Below are positions 50,757-59,957 of a stretch of 64,000 nucleotides of DNA, piece after piece. Both the position numbers and the translations under genes were made by a program. Under the pieces are notes generated by a model. It was not told the origin of the DNA and ran no database searches. It was given only the letters and a program-made list of their open reading frames with translations. Source of the DNA: Pseudoxanthomonas sp. PXM02 (GTDB taxonomy: Bacteria; Pseudomonadota; Gammaproteobacteria; Xanthomonadales; Xanthomonadaceae); contig NZ_JACVAK010000002.1 in assembly GCF_014851805.1 (NCBI RefSeq), positions 124,001 to 188,000 on the forward strand. Direction: 5' to 3'. The first letter of the stretch is position 1. Every line of letters begins with the position of its first letter.

Positions 50757-51700
50757 CGACCGCAGGTACCGTGCTGGTGGCCGGCTCGGCCAACCTCGAT
50801 TTCGTCGTCCGTGCCGCGCATGTACCGGCGCCCGGCGAGACCGTGCTGGGGCGCGAGTTCGCGACGTTCCCCGGCGGCAAGGGCGCCAACCAGGCGGTGG
50901 CCAGCGCGCGTGCCGGCGGTGCGTACACCCGCATGCTGCTCGCGCTGGGCGACGATCCTTACGCGACCGTGCTCGACAGGGCGCTGGCCGAGGCCGGTGT
51001 CGAGCGGCATGTCATCCGTGCACCGGACGTGGCCAGCGGTACGGCCTTCATCTGCCTGTCCGATGATGCGGAGAACGCGATCACTGTCGCCCCGGGCGCC
51101 AATGCCGCGCTGCGGCCGCACCACCTGCCATCGCTGCAGGGCGTCAGCCACCTGCTGCTGCAACTGGAAACCCCGCTGGACACGGTCGCCAGCTTCGCGC
51201 ACGTCGCGCGGACTGCGGGCGTGAAAGTCATGCTCAATGCGGCGCCCGCCACGTCGCTGCCGGCGGGACTGCTGGGCGACGTCGATGTGCTGGTCGTCAA
51301 CGAAGGCGAACTCGCCACGCTGGCCGGCCCCGGCACGCTGGCCGAACAGCTCGCACGCGTGCAGGTGCCCTGCGTGGTGGTGACGCTGGGCGCGCGCGGC
51401 TGCATCGCGCGGCGCGGCGGCGAACTGTTCCTGCAACCCGCATTTCCGGTGGAGGCCGTCGATACCACCGCGGCCGGCGACACCTTCTGCGGCGCCCTGG
51501 CCGCCCGCCTGGCGCAGCATGCCTCGCTGGCGGACGCGCTACGCTTCGCCAGTGCCGCGTCGGCCCTGGCCTGCACGCGCCTCGGTGCGCAGACCAGCGT
51601 GCCGGCGCGAGCCGAGGTCGATGCCTGGCTCGCCGCACAGGCCAACGAAACCCCGCGCCGCGCCGCGCTGGCCGCCTACAGCGGCTTCCCTGCTTCCTGA
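50753..51700 (+). CDS. rbsK: Ribokinase-type sugar kinase
   Basis: A 315-residue PfkB-family kinase. It shows the ribokinase pattern: VLVAGSANLDFVVRAAHVPA, TFPGGKGANQAVASARAGG, LLLQLETPLDTVASFAHVA, NEGELATLAG, VVTLGARGCIARRGGE and the catalytic VDTTAAGDTFCGALAARLAQ. It would phosphorylate ribose or a similar pentose in the cytoplasm. No ribose ABC transporter or rbsD is present, so the natural substrate may differ. It overlaps the serine hydrolase by ATGA and precedes the next gene by 12 bases. Confidence 0.88.
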   Translation: MTTAGTVLVAGSANLDFVVRAAHVPAPGETVLGREFATFPGGKGANQAVASARAGGAYTRMLLALGDDPYATVLDRALAEAGVERHVIRAPDVASGTAFICLSDDAENAITVAPGANAALRPHHLPSLQGVSHLLLQLETPLDTVASFAHVARTAGVKVMLNAAPATSLPAGLLGDVDVLVVNEGELATLAGPGTLAEQLARVQVPCVVVTLGARGCIARRGGELFLQPAFPVEAVDTTAAGDTFCGALAARLAQHASLADALRFASAASALACTRLGAQTSVPARAEVDAWLAAQANETPRRAALAAYSGFPAS

Positions 51701-51712
51701 TCCGATACCGCC

Positions 51713-53905
51713 ATGACCCTCCCCACGTCCCCCGATGCTTCGCCCGCCCCATCGCACGACGAAGATCGCGCGCCGCCGGTGAAGACCGAATACAAGTTCT
51801 CCCACGTCACCACGCAGCGTTACCTGCCCACGCCGGGCAAGGCGCCGGGCTGGCCGTTCGCCGACATCGGCCAATGGAAGATCGATGCCAACGCCTCGGC
51901 CGACGACTGGGTCGCCGAGCTGAAGGACTGGCGCCGCGAGCACCTCACCCGCATCGGCTACGACGACGCCAACTACCGCCGGCCGGAACTGCAGTGGGCG
52001 CAGCGCAACTTCGTGCACGCGCAGGTGATGGTCGAAGACCGCTACCTCTACGATCCCGTCGCCGGCCGCTACACGGTCGACCGCTACCTCGACGATCTGG
52101 AAACGCGCTTCGGCGGACTCGACAGCGTGCTGCTGTGGTGCGTGTATCCCAACATCGGCGTGGACGACCGCAACCAGTTCGACCTGGCGCGCAGCCTGCC
52201 GGGCGGACTGGAAGGCCTGCGCAGCGCGGTCGACGATTTCCACCGCCGCGGCGTGCGCGTCTTCCTCACCACCATGCCGTGGGACAACGGCACCCGCGAC
52301 GAAGGCGAGCCGGACTGGCAGGCCATCGCGAAGATCGTCGTCGCGATCGGTGCGGACGGCATCAACGGCGATACCTACAACGGTGTGCCGCGCGCGTTCT
52401 TCGATGCCTGCGATGCGCTCGGCCATCCGGTGGTCGTGCAGCCGGAGTCCACGATCAGCGCCGAGGAACACCTGATCTGGAACGTGCAGAGCTGGGGCAA
52501 GAAGGCGCCGAACGAGGTCGTGCCGCCGGTGGCCAAGTTCAAGTGGCTGGAACCGCGCCACATGATCAACTACGAGAACCGCTGGGGTCGCGACCGCAAC
52601 CACGACCTGCAGTACATCTTCTTCAACGGCGTCGGCTACAACGCGTGGGAGAACGTCTGGGGCCTGTGGAACCAGCTGACCCCGCGCGATGCCGCCTCGC
52701 TGCGCCGCATCGCCGCGATCTATCGTCGCTTCCCGTCGCTGTTCGTCAGCCTCGACTGGCGCCCGTACGAGCGCACGCTGCAGGCCGGCATCTTCGCCAG
52801 CCGCTTCCCGGGCGAAGGGCGCACGGTGTGGACGCTGGTCAACCGCCACGAATATCCGATCGAAGGCGAGCAACTTGCGGTACCGCATGTCGACGGCACG
52901 CGTTACCTCGACCTGTGGAACGGCACGACACTGCAGCCGCGCATCATCGACGGCAACGCCATCCTCGAAACGACACTCGAAGGCCGCGGCTTCGGCGCGC
53001 TGCTGGCATTGCGCGACGGCGTGCAGGAAGAAGGCCTTGACTCCTTCCTCGCGGAAATGGCGAAGGAAGCCGGGACGCCGCTGGCCTCGCTCTCCGCGAA
53101 GTGGACCGCCTTGCCGCAGACGCTGCAGGCCATCGCACCCACCCCGCCACAGGCCACCGCGCCGGACGGCATGGTGACGATTCCGGCCGGCGAGGTCCTG
53201 TTCGCCGTGCAGGGCATCGAGATTGAGGGGCAGGTGTGGGAGGGCGTCGACGTGCAGTTCCCGTGGGAGCCGACCGCGCGCCGCCATCATCGCCGTCGCA
53301 TGCAGGTGGCGTCGTTCCACATCGACCGTCATCCGGTCACCAACGCGCAGTACAAGGCGTTCGTCGATGCGACCGGTTATGCGCCGCAGGACACGGGCAA
53401 CTACCTGCGCGACTGGCGCGACGGCGCACCGCAGGCCGGCTGGGAACACAGGCCGGTGACGTGGGTGTCGATCGAGGATGCACGCGCCTACGCCGCGTGG
53501 GCCGGCAAGCGCCTGCCGCATGGCTGGGAATGGCAGTACGCCGCGCAGGGCGCCGATGGTCGCCTGTATCCGTGGGGCGATGCCTGGCGCGACGATGCCG
53601 CACCGCCGGTGTTCCGTGGTCGCGTGCTGCCGCCGCCGGCCGAGGTCGGCGCGTATCCCGCAGGGGCCAGCCCGTTCGGCGTGATGGATCTGGTCGGGCA
53701 CGTGTGGCAGTGGACGGACGAATTCCACGACGACCACACGCGCGCCGCCATCGTGCGCGGTGGCAGCGACTACGAGCCGCGCACCTCGCACTGGTATTTC
53801 CCGCAGGCCAAGCGCCTGGACCAGCACGGCAAGTTGCTGCTGATGGCGCCGTCGAAGGATCGTTCCGGCCGTATCGGCTTCCGTTGCGTGGTGGACGTGG
53901 CGTGA
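51713..53905 (+). CDS. Predicted glycosidase-like barrel fused to a SUMF1/FGE-type domain
   Basis: A 730-residue protein without an evident signal peptide. Residues about 25-440 resemble a glycoside-hydrolase-type (beta/alpha) barrel plus a small beta domain: SVLLWCVYPNIGVDDRNQFD, RRGVRVFLTTMPWDNGTRDE, ADGINGDTYNGVPRAFF, VVVQPESTISAEEHLIWN, then VWTLVNRHEYPIEGEQL. Residues about 485-730 are a formylglycine-generating-enzyme-like (SUMF1) domain: MVTIPAGEVLF, FHIDRHPVTNAQYKAFVDAT, WVSIEDARAYAAWAGKRLPH, GVMDLVGHVWQWT, GRIGFRCVV. The copper-site cysteine pair of true FGE is not seen, so formylglycine formation is unlikely. Its stop overlaps the next start (GTGA). Confidence 0.72.
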   Translation: MTLPTSPDASPAPSHDEDRAPPVKTEYKFSHVTTQRYLPTPGKAPGWPFADIGQWKIDANASADDWVAELKDWRREHLTRIGYDDANYRRPELQWAQRNFVHAQVMVEDRYLYDPVAGRYTVDRYLDDLETRFGGLDSVLLWCVYPNIGVDDRNQFDLARSLPGGLEGLRSAVDDFHRRGVRVFLTTMPWDNGTRDEGEPDWQAIAKIVVAIGADGINGDTYNGVPRAFFDACDALGHPVVVQPESTISAEEHLIWNVQSWGKKAPNEVVPPVAKFKWLEPRHMINYENRWGRDRNHDLQYIFFNGVGYNAWENVWGLWNQLTPRDAASLRRIAAIYRRFPSLFVSLDWRPYERTLQAGIFASRFPGEGRTVWTLVNRHEYPIEGEQLAVPHVDGTRYLDLWNGTTLQPRIIDGNAILETTLEGRGFGALLALRDGVQEEGLDSFLAEMAKEAGTPLASLSAKWTALPQTLQAIAPTPPQATAPDGMVTIPAGEVLFAVQGIEIEGQVWEGVDVQFPWEPTARRHHRRRMQVASFHIDRHPVTNAQYKAFVDATGYAPQDTGNYLRDWRDGAPQAGWEHRPVTWVSIEDARAYAAWAGKRLPHGWEWQYAAQGADGRLYPWGDAWRDDAAPPVFRGRVLPPPAEVGAYPAGASPFGVMDLVGHVWQWTDEFHDDHTRAAIVRGGSDYEPRTSHWYFPQAKRLDQHGKLLLMAPSKDRSGRIGFRCVVDVA

Positions 53906-56709
53906 TTCCGCTCCGGTGCGCGCGTTGGATCCTGCGTGCGCGCCGGTGGGCGCTGATGACGTTGCTGGCCTGCGCGCTCGCCGCATGCGGTGGTGAGCCG
54001 AAGACCGTCGTGCTGATCGGCGGTCCCGCCAGCGAGGGGCCGGGTCGCCATGCCTATCCCGACGGCATCCGCCAGTTGCAGGCGATGCTGGAGCAGGGCG
54101 CAAGCGTGCGCGTGCAGGCCTATCCCGATGGCTGGCCGGCGGATCCCGCCGCGCTCGCGCAGGCCGACGCCGTCGTCCTGTACTTCGACGGACTCGACAG
54201 GCATCCGCTGCGTGACGCGAGCCATCGCGCTGCGTTCGAGGCCGCGATGCAGCGTGGTGCCGGCGTCGTCGCCTTGCATCAGGCGTCGACGGTGCCGGAA
54301 GGCGAGGACCTCGGCCTTGCGCGCTGGCTCGGTGCCGTGCGCGTCGGCACCTTCGACCGCACGACCCAGTGGGCGACGCTGGAACCGTCCGCGTCGCATC
54401 CGGTGACGGAAGGCTTGAAGGCCTTTTCCTACCGCGACGAGTTCTATCCCACCTTCCGTGGCGACGGCCAGCGCACGCCGCTGCTGCAGGCCGTACTGCA
54501 TCCGCAGTTCCGCGATGGCCAGCCGGTGCTCGACAATGTCGCCGAACGCACCGACGTCGCCTGGACCCATGAGCGCGCCGACGGCGGACGCGGTGTGGTC
54601 TTCAGCGGCGCGCACTATCTCGCCGCGCTGTCGCAACCTTCGGTGCGGCATGTGCTGCTCAACGCCATCCTGTGGAGCGCGCATGCCGATACGGTGGAAG
54701 CGCCTGCGATTCCCGCCGGGGCCTCGCGCGCGCCGTCGCCGATCGGCGATGCCGGCACGGTCCGGCGCGCCACGTTCCATGTCGATGCCGCGCGTACCGG
54801 CTGGCGTCGCGACGAGTCGACGCTGACGCCGGCCGTCGTCGGCGCCAGGGATTTCGGCCTGGTCTGGGAATCGCCGACGCTCGATGCCGACAACGGCAGC
54901 GGGGCGCGCCTCTACGCCTCGCCGTTGTACGTCGACCGGCTGGCGATCACCGGCGGGCCACAGACCGGCGAACGCTTCGATGTCGTCATCGCCGCCAGCA
55001 ACAACGGCCACGTCTACGCCATCAACGCCGCGCGCCAGGGCGATGTCGCGCCGGGACGCATCCTGTGGAAGACGCGGCTGGGCGAACCCTGCCGGCTGCA
55101 GCCGGCGCCGCTCGATGGCGTGCCGACCGGCATCCTGAGCACGCCGGTGATCGATGTCGCGCAGGGTCGGCTGTACGTCACCCATTGCGATCCGGCGAAC
55201 CGCTGGCAGGCCTACGCACTGGAGCTTGGCAGCGGCCGCGTGCTGCCGGGTTGGCCGGTGAAGCTCGACGAGGCCACCTTCAACGACCTCAACGCCAACG
55301 CCGGTCCGTCGCGCGTGCCGCCGAAGCGCAAGTTCGACTTCCGCGTGCAACGCGGCGCGCTGAACCTCAGTCCCGACGGCGCGCAGCTCTATGTCGTATT
55401 CGGCGAATCGGAAACCGGCTGGATCGCGGCGGTCGATACGCGTCGCGCACGCGTCAGCGGTGCCTTCGCTGCGGTCGCCATGCCGCACCGGGGCAGCGGC
55501 GGCATCTGGGGCGCGGGTGGGCCCGCGGTCGACGCGGATGGGCATGTCTATGCCGTCACCGGCAGCGGCTTCGGCGGTTACCAGGATTCGGACGGCGACT
55601 GGGCGCAGTCGGTGCTGAAGCTGGCGTCGACCGGGCAGGGCGGCTTCGCGCTGCGCGGCACCTACACGCCGTTCAACTACTGCACCAGCGCCGAGCGGGA
55701 TATCGATCTCGGTTCCGGCGGTGTCGCGCTGTTTCCGGCCGGCGACGAAGGCGGCACGCGCAGGCTGATGACCGTCGGCGGCAAGCAGGGCAATGTCTAT
55801 CTGCTCGACCGTGATCGCCTGCCCGGCAAGCTCGACCGTCGTCCGCCGTGCAGCACCGATGCGGCCAGCGACGGTTCTCTGCTTGCGCCGACGCCGCAGC
55901 GGCCATTCGGCACGCGCGGTCCGCTCAACGTGTTCGGCCCGTACTCGGAAGACGATGCCGCGCTCGACCTCGCCCGCGCGCGCTCGGTGCCGGCGATGTA
56001 TCGCGCCGCAGACGGTACCGACTACGTCTACGTCACCGGCAACACCAAGCAGGCGCCGGGTTCGTCGACCAGCATCGCGCCGTCCGTGGTGCGCCTGCGC
56101 GTGGACCGGTCCGCGCCCGACGCCCCGTTCCTGCGCATCGACAGGGCGCATCCGTCGCTGGTGCTCGGCAATCCCGGCTCACCGGTCGTGACCAGCCGTG
56201 GATCGGATGACGCCCTGGTGTGGATCCTCGACGAGAACGCGCCGCGCTCCGCGTCGCTGCACGGTGCCGATGCGCCGCGACCGGTGCTGTATGCGCTCGA
56301 CGCACAATCGCTGGCCATCGTCTGGCAGAGCGCGCCCGGCGAGCTGTTCACCAGCGGCAAGTACAACGAACCGGCATTCGGTGGCGGCCAGGTCTTCGTC
56401 GGTACCGATCGCATCCAGGCCTTCGGGGCCGGTGGCCGTCGCGTGACCGATCGCCTGCCCATCGCCGAGAAGAAGACCGCCGTCGTGGTTGATCCCACGC
56501 TCGCCGGCGCCACACCCGCCACGCTGTACACGCAGCGCTGCGCCGCCTGCCACGACCATCCGCAAGGCAATATTCCTCCGCGTGCGGTCGTCGCCTCACG
56601 TTCCCAATCCCGTATCGTCGACGCGCTGACGCAGGGTGTCATGCGCCCGCATGCGCAGGGCCTCAGCGCCCGGCAGATCGACGAGCTCGCCAGGTACCTC
56701 AAGCAATGA
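53902..56709 (+). CDS. ThuA-like / PQQ-propeller / cytochrome c lipoprotein
   Basis: A 935-residue three-domain protein. The GTG start gives a signal with lipobox CALAACGGE (Cys29), so it is predicted to be membrane-anchored in the periplasm. Residues about 33-270 resemble ThuA/glutamine-amidotransferase-like domains (VVLIGGPASEGPGRHAYP, VVALHQASTVPEGEDLGLA). Residues about 300-840 are a PQQ-dehydrogenase-type beta-propeller (HVYAINAARQGDVAPGRILW, WGAGGPAVDADGHVYAVTGS). The C-terminus is a cytochrome c with CAACH at 880-884 and a probable Met914 ligand. The plan suggests sugar or alcohol oxidation coupled to the electron-transport chain. PQQ use is not proven. Its stop overlaps the GH127-type gene start. 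Confidence 0.78.
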   Translation: MIPLRCARWILRARRWALMTLLACALAACGGEPKTVVLIGGPASEGPGRHAYPDGIRQLQAMLEQGASVRVQAYPDGWPADPAALAQADAVVLYFDGLDRHPLRDASHRAAFEAAMQRGAGVVALHQASTVPEGEDLGLARWLGAVRVGTFDRTTQWATLEPSASHPVTEGLKAFSYRDEFYPTFRGDGQRTPLLQAVLHPQFRDGQPVLDNVAERTDVAWTHERADGGRGVVFSGAHYLAALSQPSVRHVLLNAILWSAHADTVEAPAIPAGASRAPSPIGDAGTVRRATFHVDAARTGWRRDESTLTPAVVGARDFGLVWESPTLDADNGSGARLYASPLYVDRLAITGGPQTGERFDVVIAASNNGHVYAINAARQGDVAPGRILWKTRLGEPCRLQPAPLDGVPTGILSTPVIDVAQGRLYVTHCDPANRWQAYALELGSGRVLPGWPVKLDEATFNDLNANAGPSRVPPKRKFDFRVQRGALNLSPDGAQLYVVFGESETGWIAAVDTRRARVSGAFAAVAMPHRGSGGIWGAGGPAVDADGHVYAVTGSGFGGYQDSDGDWAQSVLKLASTGQGGFALRGTYTPFNYCTSAERDIDLGSGGVALFPAGDEGGTRRLMTVGGKQGNVYLLDRDRLPGKLDRRPPCSTDAASDGSLLAPTPQRPFGTRGPLNVFGPYSEDDAALDLARARSVPAMYRAADGTDYVYVTGNTKQAPGSSTSIAPSVVRLRVDRSAPDAPFLRIDRAHPSLVLGNPGSPVVTSRGSDDALVWILDENAPRSASLHGADAPRPVLYALDAQSLAIVWQSAPGELFTSGKYNEPAFGGGQVFVGTDRIQAFGAGGRRVTDRLPIAEKKTAVVVDPTLAGATPATLYTQRCAACHDHPQGNIPPRAVVASRSQSRIVDALTQGVMRPHAQGLSARQIDELARYLKQ

Positions 56710-58532
56710 AACCCCACGACATCCGCCTGCATGGCCTGCTGGGCGACGCCCTCGACGCGAACCGGCGCGGCCGCCTCTCGCACTTCATCACCGGTCCCGA
56801 CAGTCCGGCCATCGCGCTGTTCGCGCCCGCGCACCGCGCGCAGAACACCGAGGGCGACTGGTACGGCGAACACGCCGGCAAGTGGCTGTCCGCCGCCGCG
56901 CGCGCCTACGCCCGCAGCGGCGATGCCCAACTCGGTGCTCATCTGCGCGAGGTCGCCGACTACCTGCTGTCCGTGCAGGAAGACGACGGCTACCTCGGCA
57001 CCTACGCACCCGAGCGACGCTTCACGCAACCGCAGCCGCCGAAGCCGCCCAGCTGGGACGGCGCGCCGGCCCTGCGCACCTGGGACATGTGGGTTCACGC
57101 CTACCTCATCCTCGGTTTCATCGAGACGGCGCGCGCGCTCGACGATGCGCGCTACACGCAGGCCGCCGCCCGCATCGCCGACCTGTGCGCGCACGCGTTG
57201 GCCGACGGCATCGACATCACCACGCTCGGCAACCACCACGGCATGTCGGCCACCGTGCTGATGGACGCCGCGCTCGAACTGCATGAGGAAACCGGCGAAC
57301 CGCGCTTCCTCGCGCTGGCGCAGCAGGTGCTGGCGCAGGCCAATGCGCATCCCGCGCTGCGCCTGCTGCCTGCGATCGAAGCGGGCGCCGACGCGTCCGA
57401 GATCGCCACCGGCAAGGCCTACCAGCTGCTGTGGAATCTCGTGGGTCTGGTCAAGCTGTGCCGCGCCACCGGCGATGCCGCGCTGCGTGCCGCCGTCGAG
57501 GCGATGTGGGAGAACATCCACCAGTACCACCTGACCCTGGGCGGCGGTCCGTGGGGCGGCGTGGCGCACCGCTCGCGCGAGGTGTTCAACGCACGCGGCA
57601 CCTTCAGTCCGCTGGCCTATGTCGAAACCTGTTCGCTGCTGTCGTGGATCCAGTTCAACCGCGAACTGCTGCGCCTGACCGGCGAGGCGCGCTATGCGGA
57701 AGAGATCGAACGCACTGCCTACAACGACCTGCTCGGCGCATTCGCGCCCGACGGCGAGGACTGGTGCTACTACTCGTTCCCGAACGGTCGCCGCGTGCAC
57801 ACCACCTACTGGCGCTGCTGCAAGTCCAGCGGCGCGATGGCGCTGGAGGAACTGCCGTCGCTCGCCTACGCGGTGGAAGGCGACGTCGTCCGTGTGCAGC
57901 TCTACGGTCCGGGCGAGGCCACGCTGACGCATCCGGCGGCGAACGCGCTGGTGCTGCGCCAGCACACGGGTTATCCGTTCGAAGGCGATATCTCGCTGGA
58001 GGTACAGCCCGAGCGCGACGCCACGTTCGAGCTGCGCCTGCGGATACCGTCGTGGGCCGAGGGCGCGACTGTCGCCGTCAACGGCGAAGCGGTGCGCGGG
58101 CCGGTCGTACCGGGCACGTTCGTCGCGGTGCGCCGCCACTGGCGCGCGGGCGACCAGGTGCAGCTGCTGTTCCCGCTGCGGCCGGCGCTGCACCGGCAGG
58201 CGCTGCGCAACGTGCAGGAATCGCGCGCGCCCGACGGTTCGGAGGTGCGCCAGCAGGTGCTGGACCTGCACTACGTCGGGCTGACGCGCGGGCCGCTGGT
58301 GTACGCCACCGAGCTGGTCGACGGCTTCAAGACCGAAGAAACCATCCGCCTGCCCGACGGCCCGCAGGACGACTGGCTGCAGGTGCTGCCGGTGGCCGAC
58401 GATGGCGACGGTCCGGGCATCGCGCTGCAGCTCGGTTACCGGCCGCCGCTGCTGTTCTGGCCGTACTACCGCACCGGCGGGCGCGTCGACGGCGCCTGGC
58501 GCCTGACCTGGCTGTCGCTGCCGCCGGCATGA
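56706..58532 (+). CDS. DUF1680/GH127-type glycoside hydrolase (beta-L-arabinofuranosidase-like)
   Basis: A 608-residue enzyme of the GH127/DUF1680 type. A helical (alpha/alpha) barrel contains the zinc-thiol active-site residues expected for HypBA1-like beta-L-arabinofuranosidases: Glu307 and Cys309 in VETCSLLSW, and the Cys371/Cys372 pair in YWRCCKSSG. C-terminal beta domains follow (FELRLRIPSWAEGATVAVNG, LTRGPLVYATELVDG). The start MKPHDIRLHGLLGD has no signal peptide, so it is probably cytoplasmic. The ATGA overlap with the upstream stop indicates coupling. Whether the substrate is arabinofuranose or another sugar is uncertain. Confidence 0.88.
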   Translation: MKPHDIRLHGLLGDALDANRRGRLSHFITGPDSPAIALFAPAHRAQNTEGDWYGEHAGKWLSAAARAYARSGDAQLGAHLREVADYLLSVQEDDGYLGTYAPERRFTQPQPPKPPSWDGAPALRTWDMWVHAYLILGFIETARALDDARYTQAAARIADLCAHALADGIDITTLGNHHGMSATVLMDAALELHEETGEPRFLALAQQVLAQANAHPALRLLPAIEAGADASEIATGKAYQLLWNLVGLVKLCRATGDAALRAAVEAMWENIHQYHLTLGGGPWGGVAHRSREVFNARGTFSPLAYVETCSLLSWIQFNRELLRLTGEARYAEEIERTAYNDLLGAFAPDGEDWCYYSFPNGRRVHTTYWRCCKSSGAMALEELPSLAYAVEGDVVRVQLYGPGEATLTHPAANALVLRQHTGYPFEGDISLEVQPERDATFELRLRIPSWAEGATVAVNGEAVRGPVVPGTFVAVRRHWRAGDQVQLLFPLRPALHRQALRNVQESRAPDGSEVRQQVLDLHYVGLTRGPLVYATELVDGFKTEETIRLPDGPQDDWLQVLPVADDGDGPGIALQLGYRPPLLFWPYYRTGGRVDGAWRLTWLSLPPA

Positions 58533-58653
58533 ACGCGCACGCGCTCGCAAGAATTTGTGGCCGCAGAAACTACGGCGGCCGACTGTATCCGCTGCACCGC
58601 CTGCACCAGACTGGTCCCCGACCAGCAGGTGGCGGTTGAAGGAGCCTCTTCCC

Positions 58654-59838
58654 ATGGACACTGCCTCTCCCTTCCGCGCCCCCCGGCGCCACGGCCCCGC
58701 CGGGCCGCTGAGCGGCGTCAAGGTGCTCGACCTGAGCGCCTATATCGCCGGTCCCTACGGCTGCACGCTGCTGGCCGACCAGGGCGCCGACGTGGTCAAG
58801 GTCGAGCCGCCCGACGGCGACAACCTGCGCCAGTACCCGTCCACGCTGGACAAGGAAAGCCGCGCCTTCCTCGGCGTGAACCGCAGCAAGCAGGGCGTCG
58901 TGCTGGACCTGAAGCAGCCGGCCGACCACGCCGCGCTGCTGCGGCTGGTGCGCGAGGCCGACGTGCTGGTGCACAACTTCCGCCCCAGCGTGCCGAAGCG
59001 GCTGGGCATCGATTTCGACAGCCTGACGGTGATCAACCCGCGGCTGATCTATTGCGCGGTGACCGGCTACGGCGAGACCGGCCCGATGAAGGACAAGGCC
59101 GGCTACGACCAGGTGCTGCAGACCATGACCGGCATGTGCACGCTGCAGGGCAAGCGCGGCGGGGCGCCGGAAATCATCTACGGCTCGGTGGTGGACTACT
59201 ACGCCGCCGCGCTGCTCGCCGCCGGCGTGTCGTCGGCGCTGTACGAACGCGAGCGCAGCGGGCTGGGCCAGTTCGTCGGCATCTCGCTGCTGCGCAGTGC
59301 GCTGACCATGCAGTCGGCGCGGATGATCTGGGCCGAAGGCGAAGCGCTCGACATCGGCCGCGACATGCGCTCGGGCGGCGTCACCGGCATCCATCCGGCA
59401 CGCGACGGTTATCTGTATCTGTCGGCCAACACCGCGCGCTTCTGGAAGGCGCTGTGCCGGCTGACCGGGCTGGACGCGCTGGCCGACGATCCGCGCTACG
59501 ACACCGTGCGCAAGCGCGCCGAACACGCCGCCGAGATCGTCCCGCAGTTGCACGACGCGTTGCTCGCGCGTACCGCGCAGGAGTGGGAAGCGCATTTCGG
59601 CGACGAGGTGCCGTGCGCCGCGGCGCGGCGTGTGGAAGACATGTTCGAGCACCCGCAGGTGCTGGCCGAAGACATGGTGGCGGAGATCGCGCATCCGGTG
59701 GTCGGCAGCTACCGCGGCGTGACGCGTCCGATCGCCTTCGGCCGCACGCCGGGTCCGGCACCGTTCGCCGCGCCCACGTTCGACCAGGACGCCGACCACG
59801 TGCTCGGCCGCCACAGCAAGACGCGCGCCTCCGGCTGA
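58654..59838 (+). CDS. CaiB/BaiF-type family III CoA-transferase
   Basis: A 394-residue enzyme that moves CoA between carboxylic acids. It starts MDTASPFRAPRRHGP and has GVKVLDLSAYIAGPYGCTLL, ADVVKVEPPDGDN, FLGVNRSKQGVVLDLKQPAD and the catalytic Asp181 in IIYGSVVDYYAA. The C-terminal domain-swap region is intact. GAAGGAG precedes the ATG. It is 121 bases after the GH127-type gene, in the same direction, and followed by a hairpin, so it is the likely last gene of the operon. It may activate an acid formed by the oxidative steps. Confidence 0.88.
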   Translation: MDTASPFRAPRRHGPAGPLSGVKVLDLSAYIAGPYGCTLLADQGADVVKVEPPDGDNLRQYPSTLDKESRAFLGVNRSKQGVVLDLKQPADHAALLRLVREADVLVHNFRPSVPKRLGIDFDSLTVINPRLIYCAVTGYGETGPMKDKAGYDQVLQTMTGMCTLQGKRGGAPEIIYGSVVDYYAAALLAAGVSSALYERERSGLGQFVGISLLRSALTMQSARMIWAEGEALDIGRDMRSGGVTGIHPARDGYLYLSANTARFWKALCRLTGLDALADDPRYDTVRKRAEHAAEIVPQLHDALLARTAQEWEAHFGDEVPCAAARRVEDMFEHPQVLAEDMVAEIAHPVVGSYRGVTRPIAFGRTPGPAPFAAPTFDQDADHVLGRHSKTRASG

Positions 59839-59841
59839 CAC

Positions 59842-59878
59842 CGGGCGCGCGTTTTACGCCGAATTTACGGCGCGCCCG
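59842..59878 (+). terminator. Hairpin at the end of the operon
   Basis: CGGGCGCGC/GCGCGCCCG form a 9-bp stem with a 19-base loop. No T-run follows, so it is a weak terminator candidate after the CoA-transferase. Confidence 0.45.
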
Positions 59879-59957
59879 CCGCAGCGCATAGCGGCTTTAC
59901 GCGACCCGGGAACAGACTTTCGCGGTCGGCGGAACTCCTCCGCCTCGGATCGCACTC

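Noticed and set aside
51713-53905. Formylglycine-generating enzyme activity
   Set aside because: The SUMF1 domain lacks the catalytic cysteine pair and no sulfatase gene is adjacent.
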